Source: Aurantiacibacter zhengii
GTDB taxonomy: Bacteria; Pseudomonadota; Alphaproteobacteria; Sphingomonadales; Sphingomonadaceae
Direction: 5' to 3'
Length of the DNA: 64,000 nt
Assembly: GCF_003584125.1 (NCBI RefSeq)
Contig: NZ_QXFL01000001.1
Span: 62,001-126,000 of the forward strand
The translations under genes were made by a program, and so were the position numbers. The notes under the pieces are model-generated. The model made no database searches. It was not told the origin of the DNA and was given only the letters and a program-made list of their open reading frames with translations. Below are positions 41,119 to 48,623 of this stretch, piece by piece. Position 1 is the stretch's first letter. Every line of letters starts with the position of its first letter.

Positions 41119-41180
41119 TTGAAACAAATCCTCTTCTGAGCAATTTGACACTATGTGCGGACCCGCTTTCGGCATCCGCA
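41119..41180 (-). promoter_or_regulatory. ROSE-like RNA thermometer in the hsp20 leader
   Basis: The leader between promoter and start can fold into two hairpins. The first is TGCGGA/TCCGCA enclosing CCG-AAAG-CGG (41156-41180). The second (41125-41147) pairs CAAAT with ATTTG and CTC with GAG around loop AGAA; it holds TTGCT opposite the ribosome site AGAGGA. A U-U/C-G-C-U box facing the ribosome site is the mark of ROSE elements, which open on heating in alphaproteobacterial hsp20 genes. The fold was derived by eye. Confidence 0.7.
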
Positions 41181-41186
41181 GGATTG

Positions 41187-41215
41187 AGATAGGAAGGCGG
41201 AAAACCGCTTTCAAG
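41187..41215 (-). promoter_or_regulatory. Heat-shock sigma (RpoH) promoter of hsp20
   Basis: On the minus strand CTTG (41212-41215) is followed after 18 bases by CCTATCT (41187-41193). This equals the alphaproteobacterial RpoH consensus CTTG-N17/18-CYTATNT. It would give a leader of about 60 bases before hsp20. Confidence 0.8.
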
Positions 41216-41248
41216 AACTGTCGCTTCACCGCTTTTCAGGGGAATTTC

Positions 41249-41512
41249 GTGAGTACGCCAAAGGTCGAAATCTATACCAAGATGTATTGCGGCTTCTGCC
41301 ACCGGGCCAAGCGCCTGCTGGACGAGAAGGGCGTGGAATACGAGGAATACGACATCACCCTGGGCGGCCCCAAGCGCGCCGAAATGATGGATCGTCGCCC
41401 CGGCGCATCCACCGTCCCGCAGATTTTCATCGACGACAAGGCGATCGGCGGATCGGACGACCTCGCCGCGCTGGAGCGCGACGGCAAGCTGGACGCGATG
41501 CTGGGGCTTTAG
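41249..41512 (+). CDS. grxC: Glutaredoxin 3
   Basis: An 87-residue dithiol glutaredoxin that reduces disulfides and glutathione adducts in the cytoplasm. The active site is CGFC in MYCGFCHRAKRLL; the glutathione-site segments are ASTVPQIFIDD and IGGSDDL. GTG 41249 is used because CAGGGGA lies just upstream and the product then matches the family; the upstream frame overlaps the hsp20 leader. It heads a run with the nitrilase-family and DUF1178 genes. Confidence 0.93.
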   Translation: MSTPKVEIYTKMYCGFCHRAKRLLDEKGVEYEEYDITLGGPKRAEMMDRRPGASTVPQIFIDDKAIGGSDDLAALERDGKLDAMLGL

Positions 41513-41521
41513 GCCAGCACC

Positions 41522-42349
41522 ATGCCCAGAATCGCTATCTTGCAGATGACGACGGGTATCGATCCCGTTGCCAACGCCGACACCATCGCCGATGCCGCCA
41601 GCCGCGCGGCGGGCGAGGGCGGGCAGATGCTGTTCACGCCCGAAATGGCTGGCCTGCTGGACCGTGACCGCAAGCGCGCCTCGCAGAACATCGTGCCAGA
41701 GCGCGAGAGCCCGGTTGTCGAACGTGTATCGCGCGCTGCGGAGGACGCTGGCATCTGGATATCGCTCGGCCTTCCCGTCCTGCGCGAGGATGGGCGCTGG
41801 GCGAACAGGGCGCTGGTGTTCGATGATAAGGGCGCCGTGGCCGGGAGATACGACAAGATCCACATGTTCGATGTGGAGCTGGCCTCGGGCGAAAGCTGGC
41901 GCGAATCCGCTGCCTACGCCCCCGGGCAGCAGGTTGTCACGGTAGACGATACGCCGGTCGGCAGACTCGGGCTTACCATCTGTTACGATATCAGGTTTCC
42001 CGCCTTGTTCGAGGAACTTGGACGCCGGACCTGCGACACCATCGCAATTCCCGCAGCCTTTACCGTGCCCACGGGGAAGGCCCACTGGCACATGCTTCAG
42101 CGGGCGCGTGCGGTGGAGGCGAGCGCCTTCGTCGTGGCCGCGGCGCAGGTTGGCCGGCACGAGGACGGGCGCGAGACCTACGGGCACTCGCTGGCCATCG
42201 ATCCATGGGGCGAAGTGGTGCTGGACATGGGCGGGGACAGGGCAGGAATGCAGCTGTGCGATATCGATCTTGGCCGCATTTCAGAAGTGCGCAAACAGTT
42301 GCCCAGCCTTGCCAACAAGCGCGATATCCCTAAATCCAGCGCGCAATGA
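41522..42349 (+). CDS. Carbon-nitrogen hydrolase (nitrilase superfamily, Nit1-like)
   Basis: A 275-residue amidase-type enzyme. The catalytic triad is visible: Glu in LFTPEMAGL, Lys in YDKIHMFDV, and Cys in GLTICYDIRFPALFEEL. The HMFDV/CYDIRFP signature is that of the Nit1/NIT2-like branch, whose members repair deaminated glutathione or omega-amides; which substrate applies here is not shown. It starts nine bases after grxC, fitting a glutathione-linked role. The stop overlaps the next start. Confidence 0.93.
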   Translation: MPRIAILQMTTGIDPVANADTIADAASRAAGEGGQMLFTPEMAGLLDRDRKRASQNIVPERESPVVERVSRAAEDAGIWISLGLPVLREDGRWANRALVFDDKGAVAGRYDKIHMFDVELASGESWRESAAYAPGQQVVTVDDTPVGRLGLTICYDIRFPALFEELGRRTCDTIAIPAAFTVPTGKAHWHMLQRARAVEASAFVVAAAQVGRHEDGRETYGHSLAIDPWGEVVLDMGGDRAGMQLCDIDLGRISEVRKQLPSLANKRDIPKSSAQ

Positions 42350-42828
42350 TCGTATTCGACCTTTCCTGCGACCAGGGCCATCGATTCGAGGGATGGTTCG
42401 GCTCGTCCGAAGACTTCGCGTCGCAATGTGAGCGCGGGCTTGTGTCCTGTCCAACCTGCGGCTCTGAAGATGTAAGCAAGGCCCCGATGGCTCCGTCCGT
42501 TGGCAGGAAGGGAAACCAGCAGCAGGCGGGCGGTGTTCCGCAATCCGCATCGGACAGGGCCGGAAAGGGCCTGTCGAACACGCCGATGACTCCCGAAGTT
42601 GCCCATGCCATCGAAAAGCTTGCAAAGGCGCAGGCACAGGCGCTGAAGAACAGCACCTGGGTGGGCAAGGATTTCGTCGAGCAGTCGCGCGCCATGCACT
42701 ATGGCGAGCGGGACCATGCCGCCATCCACGGCGAGGCAACCGTGCAGGAAGCGCGCGAATTGCTGGACGAAGGTGTGCCGGTCGCACCCCTGCCATTGCC
42801 GGTCGCACCCCCCGAAGACCTGAACTGA
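42346..42828 (+). CDS. DUF1178 family protein
   Basis: A 160-residue soluble protein. The N-terminal rubredoxin-like or zinc-ribbon part contains CDQGHRFEGWF and LVSCPTCGSEDVSKAPMAP, with Cys and His suited to bind one metal ion. The remainder is helical, ends in a proline-rich tail, and matches DUF1178 of alphaproteobacteria. Function is unknown. It overlaps the nitrilase-family gene by four bases and is 38 bases before the tRNA. Confidence 0.9.
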   Translation: MIVFDLSCDQGHRFEGWFGSSEDFASQCERGLVSCPTCGSEDVSKAPMAPSVGRKGNQQQAGGVPQSASDRAGKGLSNTPMTPEVAHAIEKLAKAQAQALKNSTWVGKDFVEQSRAMHYGERDHAAIHGEATVQEARELLDEGVPVAPLPLPVAPPEDLN

Positions 42829-42866
42829 TTGCCTCCCGCGCCATGGCGCATTAGGGGGTGACTCGC

Positions 42867-42943
42867 GCGCCCGTAGCTCAGTCGGATAGAGCATCGGATT
42901 CCTAATCCGGGGGCCACAGGTTCGAATCCTGTCGGGCGCACCA
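42867..42943 (+). tRNA. tRNA-Arg (anticodon CCT)
   Basis: A complete cloverleaf: acceptor GCGCCCG pairs with CGGGCGC, the D-arm has TAGCTCAGTCGGATAGAGC, the anticodon loop TTCCTAA holds CCT (42901-42903) and the T-arm loop is TTCGAAT. CCA is encoded at 42941-42943. It reads the rare AGG codon. The 3' end is duplicated 134 bases downstream. Confidence 0.97.
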
Positions 42944-43077
42944 GTGGTCAATGCCCCGCAAGGGGTGTTGCCCAATGGTTTGACCCTGTCAGATTCATCC
43001 TCGTTCGGAGTCGAAGGCCCGCAGGGCCACAGACGACGGAGCGGCGCAGCCGCGAAGTAATCCTGTCGGGCGCACCA
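42925..43077 (+). repeat. 19-bp direct repeat of the tRNA-Arg 3' end flanking a 115-base insert
   Basis: AATCCTGTCGGGCGCACCA occurs at 42925-42943, inside the tRNA, and again at 43059-43077. The 115 bases between contain nested short hairpins: CCCC-GCAA-GGGG (42954-42965) inside GGTCAA/TTGACC (42946-42985), GGCCC-GCA-GGGCC (43016-43028) and GCGGC-GCA-GCCGC (43041-43053). The second copy abuts the terminator. The arrangement resembles tRNA-end attachment sites but encloses no genes. Confidence 0.85.
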
Positions 43078-43081
43078 AAAA

Positions 43082-43114
43082 GGGCAGCACCCGGTGAGGA
43101 TGCTGCCCTTTTTT
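43082..43114. terminator. Bidirectional rho-independent terminator
   Basis: GGGCAGCA (43082-43089) pairs with TGCTGCCC (43101-43108). Six T follow on the plus strand, and on the minus strand the stem is followed by a T-run matching A43077-43081. It ends the tRNA transcript and hppD, which converge here. Confidence 0.92.
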
Positions 43115-43135
43115 GCATTGTTATGATCTATGTCG

Positions 43136-44245
43136 TCAGGCGTCGACGGTCTTTGCGTCCTTCGCATCGAGCACGCCGCGCCGGATCTGGTCGCGTTCCA
43201 TGCTTTCGAACAGGGCCTTGAAGTTGCCTTCGCCAAAGCCTTCGTCGCCCTTGCGCTGGATGAACTCGAAGAACACCGGGCCAACCTGCGCTTCTGCAAA
43301 GATCTGCAGGAGGAGGCGAGGGGAGCCGCCTTCGGTCGTCCCGTCGAGCAGGATGCCGCGGGCCTTCAACTGGTCAACGTCTTCACCGTGGTCGGGCAGG
43401 CGTTCGGGCAGCATCTCGTAATAGGTTTCGGGCGGAGCCGTCATGAACGGAACGCCGAATTCCTTGAGCTTGTCCCAAGCGGCGACGAGATCGTCGCAGA
43501 TCAGGGCGATGTGCTGGATACCTTCGCCGTTGAATTCGCGCAGGAACTCCTCGATCTGGCCCTTGCCGCCTTCACCCTCTTCGTTGAGGGGGATGCGGAT
43601 CTTGCCATCGGGAGCCGTCAGCGCCTTGGACGTGAGGCCTGTGTATTCGCCCTTGATATCGAAGAAGCGGATTTCGCGGAAGTTGAACAGCGTCTCGTAA
43701 TAGTCTGCCCAGTACTTCATCCGGCCGCCGTAGACGTTGTGCGTCAGGTGATCGATCACGTTGAAGCCGGCGCCTTCCGGGTGCTGTTCCACACCGTCGA
43801 GATACTCGAAATCGATGTCGTAGATCGACAAACCGTTGCCGTCCTCGTCGTGGTAGCGGTCGATCAGGTAGACAATCGCACCGCCGATACCGCGAATGGC
43901 AGGAATGCGCAGTTCCATCGGACCGGTCTCGACCTCGACCGGTTCGGCGCCGCGCTCCAGCAGTTCACGATAGGCCTTGGCCGCGTCCTTGACGCGAAAG
44001 CCCATCCCGCAGGCAGAGGGCCCGTGTTCCCGTGCGAAATACCAGGCAGCGCTGCGCGGCTCGTAGTTGAGGATGAGATTGATCTGGCCCTGACGCCAGA
44101 GCTGCACATCCTTCGAACGGTGCGAAGCGACGTGCTGGAAGCCCATCGCCTTGAACACGGGTTCGACAAAGCCCTTTTCCGGCGCGCAGAATTCAACAAA
44201 TTCGAAGCCGTCGAGGCCGATGGGATTTTCGAAGAGATCAGTCAT
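43136..44245 (-). CDS. hppD: 4-Hydroxyphenylpyruvate dioxygenase
   Basis: A 369-residue iron enzyme of tyrosine breakdown that makes homogentisate. Two VOC-type domains are seen. Features include [12 protein letters not shown] near the start, the metal-site segments around [11 protein letters not shown] (His) and [12 protein letters not shown] (His), and the C-terminal [21 protein letters not shown], which supplies the Glu ligand and gating helix. ATG 44245 matches the family; the longer frame upstream does not. No other tyrosine-catabolic gene is next to it here. Confidence 0.96.
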   Translation of the reverse strand: MTDLFENPIGLDGFEFVEFCAPEKGFVEPVFKAMGFQHVASHRSKDVQLWRQGQINLILNYEPRSAAWYFAREHGPSACGMGFRVKDAAKAYRELLERGAEPVEVETGPMELRIPAIRGIGGAIVYLIDRYHDEDGNGLSIYDIDFEYLDGVEQHPEGAGFNVIDHLTHNVYGGRMKYWADYYETLFNFREIRFFDIKGEYTGLTSKALTAPDGKIRIPLNEEGEGGKGQIEEFLREFNGEGIQHIALICDDLVAAWDKLKEFGVPFMTAPPETYYEMLPERLPDHGEDVDQLKARGILLDGTTEGGSPRLLLQIFAEAQVGPVFFEFIQRKGDEGFGEGNFKALFESMERDQIRRGVLDAKDAKTVDA

Positions 44246-44327
44246 GGTTTCATATGTAACCTTTTTGTCGTCCTGGCGCAACTGCCAATCAATCCACCGG
44301 ACAATCTGACGATCCCCGCGAATGCCG

Positions 44328-44357
44328 CTTGAATCGGTGAACTGTTTGTGATTCAAG
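44328..44357 (+). repeat. Inverted repeat just upstream of ftsB
   Basis: CTTGAATC (44328-44335) and GATTCAAG (44350-44357) form a perfect eight-base dyad with a 14-base spacer. The second arm overlaps the ribosome site AAGGCGG of the following gene, seven bases before its ATG. It could be an operator or an RNA hairpin that hides the ribosome site. Confidence 0.5.
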
Positions 44358-44364
44358 GCGGTCT

Positions 44365-44685
44365 ATGAATGCACTCGTCCACCGCAAGCAGATCGTCCGG
44401 GAGAGGATGGTCAACGCGATCGCTCTGCTGGTCCTCATGCTGATCGGCGGCCTGGCGCTTATCGGCCCCAGCGGCGTGCTGGCGTGGGGCGAGAATGCCG
44501 CGAGGCTGGGCGAGCACAAGCAGCGCATCGCATTGCTGGAGGAGCGCAAGGCGGAACTGGCGAACCGCGTGGCCTTGCTCGACCCCAACAATGTCGATCC
44601 GGACTACGCGGCAGAGCTCGTTCGCGGGAACCTGAACGTCATCCATCCGGACGAATATGTCGTCGAACTGGAACCGATCGACTGA
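44365..44685 (+). CDS. ftsB: Septum formation initiator family protein (FtsB/DivIC-like)
   Basis: A 106-residue protein with a short cytoplasmic N-terminus, one membrane helix (about 16-38) and a coiled-coil periplasmic part (EHKQRIALLEERKAELANRV), ending in the conserved block DPNNVDPDYAAELVRGNLN. FtsB joins FtsL and FtsQ at the division site. An ftsB gene ahead of pdhA is a frequent alphaproteobacterial arrangement. The start ATG follows an inverted repeat that overlaps the ribosome site. Confidence 0.88.
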   Translation: MNALVHRKQIVRERMVNAIALLVLMLIGGLALIGPSGVLAWGENAARLGEHKQRIALLEERKAELANRVALLDPNNVDPDYAAELVRGNLNVIHPDEYVVELEPID

Positions 44686-44771
44686 AGTCGCGCTTCATCC
44701 ATGCCAGCCTGGCGTGCGATGCAAACAATTTTCACCGTTCTGGTAAATGCGGGTAGCGCGTCGTTGCCACT

Positions 44772-44826
44772 GCGCAAATTGCGCGCCTATAGGCGACCTG
44801 ATCACACGAAGACGCCAATTCTGGCG
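44772..44826 (+). promoter_or_regulatory. Three palindromes in the pdhA upstream region
   Basis: The 160-base gap before pdhA contains GCGCAA-A-TTGCGC (44772-44784), a perfect 12-base palindrome CGCCTATAGGCG (44784-44795) that shares its first base with it, and CGCCA-ATTC-TGGCG (44813-44826) close to the ribosome site. The first two look like tandem operator sites; the third may form a leader hairpin. No regulator gene lies nearby. Confidence 0.4.
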
Positions 44827-44845
44827 CGACGAAGGGGATTGCATC

Positions 44846-45925
44846 TTGGCCAAAACCTCCACCTCCAAAAGCTCTGAAAGCACGCAGCCTGCCACCGAAG
44901 AGGGAGCCTTTCCCCTTCATTCGCTGCAGGATGCACTGGAGAAGGAAAAGCGCTTCAAACCCAGCGACGAACAGCTGATGCATTTTTATGAGCAGATGCT
45001 GCTCATCCGGCGGTTCGAGGAGAAGGCGGGCCAACTCTATGGCCTCGGCCTGATCGGCGGGTTCTGCCATCTCTACATCGGTCAGGAAGCGGTCGCCATC
45101 GGCCTGCAGAGCGCGCTCGACAACGATCGCGACAGCGTGATCACCGGCTATCGCGATCACGGCCACATGCTGGCCTACGGCATCGATCCCAAGGTCATCA
45201 TGGCCGAGCTGACCGGCCGCGCAGCCGGTATCTCCAAAGGGAAGGGCGGCTCGATGCACATGTTCAGCACCGAGCACAAATTCTACGGCGGCCACGGCAT
45301 CGTGGGCGCGCAGGTATCGCTGGGCGGAGGTCTAGCCTTCGCGCACAAGTACAACGAGGATGGCGGCCTGTGCCTCGCCTATTTCGGCGACGGCGCGGCC
45401 AACCAGGGCCAGGTCTACGAAACCATGAACATGGCCGCCCTGTGGAACCTGCCCATCGTGTTCGTGGTGGAGAACAACCAGTACGCCATGGGCACGGCAG
45501 TGCGGCGCTCCAGCGCTGAGACCGAGTTCTACCGCCGCGGCACGGCATTCCGCATTCCCGGCATGGACGTGAATGGCATGGACGTGCTGGAAGTGCGCCA
45601 GGCCGCCGAAATCGCGTTCAAGCACGTGCGCGAGGGTAACGGCCCGGTGCTGATGGAATGCAACACCTACCGTTATCGCGGCCATTCCATGTCCGACCCG
45701 GCGAAATATCGTACGCGGGAGGAAGTGCAGGAGCAGCGCGAACATCACGACCCCATCGAGCGGGTGAAAAAGGATCTCGCCGCGGCAGGCGTTGAAGAGG
45801 ACAAGTTGAAAGAAATCGACAAGGGCATTCGCGCCACGGTTGGCGAAGCAGCCGATTTTGCCGAGAAGTCACCCGAACCGGAGGCAAACGAACTCTACAC
45901 CGATGTGCTGGTGGGGGAGTACTGA
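44846..45925 (+). CDS. pdhA: Pyruvate dehydrogenase E1 component, alpha subunit
   Basis: A 359-residue thiamine-diphosphate enzyme subunit that decarboxylates pyruvate, paired with PdhB. The TPP/Mg motif is YFGDGAANQGQVYETMNMAALWNLP ending ENNQYAMGT; the phospho-loop region TYRYRGHSMSDPAKYR is present. I place the start at TTG 44846, nine bases after AAGGGG; codons further upstream give a Cys/Arg-rich stretch unlike the family. The N-terminus is Ser/Thr-rich (AKTSTSKSSEST). pdhB follows after three bases. Confidence 0.95.
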   Translation: MAKTSTSKSSESTQPATEEGAFPLHSLQDALEKEKRFKPSDEQLMHFYEQMLLIRRFEEKAGQLYGLGLIGGFCHLYIGQEAVAIGLQSALDNDRDSVITGYRDHGHMLAYGIDPKVIMAELTGRAAGISKGKGGSMHMFSTEHKFYGGHGIVGAQVSLGGGLAFAHKYNEDGGLCLAYFGDGAANQGQVYETMNMAALWNLPIVFVVENNQYAMGTAVRRSSAETEFYRRGTAFRIPGMDVNGMDVLEVRQAAEIAFKHVREGNGPVLMECNTYRYRGHSMSDPAKYRTREEVQEQREHHDPIERVKKDLAAAGVEEDKLKEIDKGIRATVGEAADFAEKSPEPEANELYTDVLVGEY

Positions 45926-45928
45926 GCC

Positions 45929-47323
45929 ATGGCAATCGAACTGAAGATGCCCGCCCTTTCGCCCACCATGGAAGAAGGCACGCTGGCCAAGTGGCTGGTG
46001 AAGGAAGGCGATACCGTATCCGCCGGTGACGTGCTGGCCGAGATCGAGACCGACAAGGCCACGATGGAATTCGAATCCATCGACGAGGGCACCGTGGGGA
46101 AGATCGTGATTGCCGAAGGTACCGAAGGCGTGAAGGTCGGCACCGTGATCGCAATCCTGGCGGGCGAGGACGAGGATGCCTCGGACATCGAAGTGCCCGC
46201 CGCAGAGGAATCGTCGGACGAAGTGAAGGACGTGCCGGGCGAGGGCAAGGACGTGGGCCGCGATGGCGATCCGCTGGATGTGGACAAGCCCGCCTCCAAG
46301 CCGCGCGCCAGCGATCCGGAAGTGCCCGAAGGCACCAACATGGTGAAGCTGACGGTGCGTGAAGCCCTTCGCGATGCCATGGCCGAGGAAATGCGCCTCG
46401 ACGACCGCGTGTTCGTGATGGGCGAGGAAGTCGCCGAGTACCAGGGCGCCTACAAGGTGACGCAGGGCCTGCTGGACGAATTCGGGCCGAAGCGCGTGAT
46501 CGACACGCCGATCACCGAATACGGCTTTGCCGGTATCGGTACGGGCGCTGCCATGGGCGGTCTGCGCCCGGTGGTGGAGTTCATGACCTTCAACTTCGCC
46601 ATGCAGGCGATCGATCACATCATCAATTCGGCGGCGAAAACGAACTACATGTCCGGCGGCCAGATGCGTTGCCCTGTGGTGTTCCGCGGCCCCAACGGCG
46701 CGGCCAGCCGCGTGGGTGCGCAGCACAGCCAGAACTATGGCCCGTGGTACGCCAGCGTGCCGGGCCTGATCGTGATCGCGCCTTATGACGCATCCGATGC
46801 GAAAGGCCTGCTGAAAGCCGCCATCCGCAGCGACGATCCGGTTGTCTTCCTCGAAAACGAGCTGGTCTACGGCCAGAGCTTCGAGGTTGCCCAGCTCGAC
46901 GATCACGTGCTGCCTATCGGCAAGGCGCGGATCATGCGCGAGGGCAGCGACGTGACGATCGTATCCTACTCCATCGCCGTGGGCGTTGCGCTGGAAGCGG
47001 CGGCCGAACTGGCAGAGCAGGGTATCGAGGCCGAGGTGATCGACCTGCGCACGCTGCGCCCGCTGGATACCGATACGATCCTGGAAAGCCTCGCCAAGAC
47101 GAACCGGTTGGTCATTGCCGAAGAGGGCTGGCCCACCTGTTCGATCGCGTCCGAAGTGGTGGCCGTCTGCATGGAGCAGGGCTTCGACCATCTCGATGCG
47201 CCCGTTCTCAGGGTGTGCAACGAGGATGTGCCGTTGCCCTATGCTGCCAACCTCGAGAAGATGGCGCTGATCGACAAGGACCGTGTGATCGCGGCCTGCC
47301 GCAAGGTCACCTACAAGGACTGA
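45929..47323 (+). CDS. pdhB: Pyruvate dehydrogenase E1 component, beta subunit, with N-terminal lipoyl domain
   Basis: A 464-residue protein. Residues 1 to about 78 are a lipoyl domain with the modified Lys in [12 protein letters not shown] flexible acidic, Ala/Pro linker follows to about 140. The remainder is the E1 beta transketolase-type domain ([51 protein letters not shown]). Lipoyl-bearing E1 beta is usual in alphaproteobacteria. The E2 gene (pdhC) that often follows is missing: the next gene is convergent. Confidence 0.97.
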   Translation: MAIELKMPALSPTMEEGTLAKWLVKEGDTVSAGDVLAEIETDKATMEFESIDEGTVGKIVIAEGTEGVKVGTVIAILAGEDEDASDIEVPAAEESSDEVKDVPGEGKDVGRDGDPLDVDKPASKPRASDPEVPEGTNMVKLTVREALRDAMAEEMRLDDRVFVMGEEVAEYQGAYKVTQGLLDEFGPKRVIDTPITEYGFAGIGTGAAMGGLRPVVEFMTFNFAMQAIDHIINSAAKTNYMSGGQMRCPVVFRGPNGAASRVGAQHSQNYGPWYASVPGLIVIAPYDASDAKGLLKAAIRSDDPVVFLENELVYGQSFEVAQLDDHVLPIGKARIMREGSDVTIVSYSIAVGVALEAAAELAEQGIEAEVIDLRTLRPLDTDTILESLAKTNRLVIAEEGWPTCSIASEVVAVCMEQGFDHLDAPVLRVCNEDVPLPYAANLEKMALIDKDRVIAACRKVTYKD

Positions 47324-47343
47324 ACCGGCGCCGCACGCGCGGC

Positions 47344-48036
47344 CTAGTTAACATAGGCGTAGGTGATATCTTCGAAGGTATCGCAGTTGGCAACCGGATC
47401 GGGATCACTGGCGTTTCGCTGGTAGATCCCGCTCAGGTCCCGGTCTGCGCGCACGGTGTAGCTGGCGACTGCAGAGATTTCGCTGTCATCGAAGGTGAAG
47501 GGCTCACCGATGATCGGCTGATAGTCGTAGCTGATTTCCACGAACATCACGGCCTCGTCTTCGAACGCAATCACTTCCTCTCCGGCAGGCCCCATGCCGG
47601 GGAAATCGTCTGCCAGGGCGCCGTCTCCATCCTGGCCATAGGAGCTGGTGTGGTTCTTGAGGCCGACACAGCGCTGCCAGTTGATGAACTGCTGATCGTC
47701 CGTGTCCGGCAATACCTCCAGGCTGCTGAGTATCACGCGGCCATGGGCATAGAGGTCGATCGTCGCGCCGCCCTGCAACTGTGCGCCGTAGAACAGGTCG
47801 TTGATATCGCCTTCGTAGATCCTGCGATCCTCGATCATCGACTGGTCACCGATGCGAGAGGCATTGTCCGCGATAAGATTGGCGAGCTGGGACACCTTCA
47901 TCTGCACCAGGACGCGGTTTGCCACTTCCACGCCCATCAGGCCGACACCCAGGATCAGCGGAAACGTCAGCGCGAATTCCGTCATCGCAACGCCCGCAGT
48001 GTTGCGCAGCAGACGAGAGAACAGGGGCAGCCTCAC
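47344..48036 (-). CDS. TadE-like pseudopilin-type protein (last gene of the cluster)
   Basis: A 230-residue protein from GTG 48036, which overlaps the preceding stop. It has a short positive N-terminus, then GVAMTEFALTFPLILGVGLMGVE, the TadE-type helix with its conserved Glu. The extracellular part is soluble, acidic and Gly/Asp-rich, with two Cys (QRCVGL and ANCDTF) that could pair. TadE/TadF proteins are minor pseudopilins of Flp pili. Only 20 bases separate it from the convergent pdhB, with no clear terminator. Confidence 0.85.
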   Translation of the reverse strand: MRLPLFSRLLRNTAGVAMTEFALTFPLILGVGLMGVEVANRVLVQMKVSQLANLIADNASRIGDQSMIEDRRIYEGDINDLFYGAQLQGGATIDLYAHGRVILSSLEVLPDTDDQQFINWQRCVGLKNHTSSYGQDGDGALADDFPGMGPAGEEVIAFEDEAVMFVEISYDYQPIIGEPFTFDDSEISAVASYTVRADRDLSGIYQRNASDPDPVANCDTFEDITYAYVN

Positions 48037-48623
48037 GTGCAGTTCCCCGTGCCGGTGTTGATTTCCTGCAGGTTGAAGGGCTGGTTTCGCAGGATGGTGC
48101 GCGCGCGCACCGTTACGTTCTCGTCAAGGTTGATCAGACGGGCGATCGGAAACATGCGTTCGTAGGTGGCCGTGACGGTATAGACCACGGCATCGCGCGC
48201 GCCGCTGGTGGCATCCAGTGAACGGTCCGCATCCCACACGCCGTTGCCATTGATATCCTCGAACACCTCGTTGTTGTTGCAGGTGCCGTCGTTGTTGGTG
48301 TCATTGTATTCCTCTGCCATGCCGACATCGGAGTAGTTGGTGTAAGCCGCGCGCTCGAACGTTACGACCGCGCTAGGCACCACGCCCTGTACCGCGCGGG
48401 TCACCTCGGCATCCAGCGCGGCGGGATTGTTCGTAAAACGCTCGATGGTGGAATCGCGCGCGGCGTTCTGCACCGCGCCCTCGACCATCGTATCGGCGTA
48501 GAAATTGTACGACATGTCGAACAGGCCCATCAGCGTCATGACCAGCACGGGGGCAATCAGGCCGAATTCCGTGACGGTGACACCGCGCTCATCGCGGGCG
48601 AGGAAGCGCAGCACGCCGCCCAT
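48033..48623 (-). CDS. TadE-like protein with calcium-loop-like insert
   Basis: A 196-residue protein from ATG 48623 (ATGA overlap with the preceding gene). After a basic start (LRFLARDERG) comes VTVTEFGLIAPVLVMTLMGLFDM, a TadE-type helix with Glu at the +5-like position. Residues about 105-135 hold DTNNDGTCNNNE, a perfect EF-hand-type spacing, and DINGNGVWDADR, a second such loop. The end has another Cys (GTGNCT), so C in the first loop and C near the end could pair. The longer upstream frame is a shadow of the preceding gene. Confidence 0.85.
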   Translation of the reverse strand: MGGVLRFLARDERGVTVTEFGLIAPVLVMTLMGLFDMSYNFYADTMVEGAVQNAARDSTIERFTNNPAALDAEVTRAVQGVVPSAVVTFERAAYTNYSDVGMAEEYNDTNNDGTCNNNEVFEDINGNGVWDADRSLDATSGARDAVVYTVTATYERMFPIARLINLDENVTVRARTILRNQPFNLQEINTGTGNCT

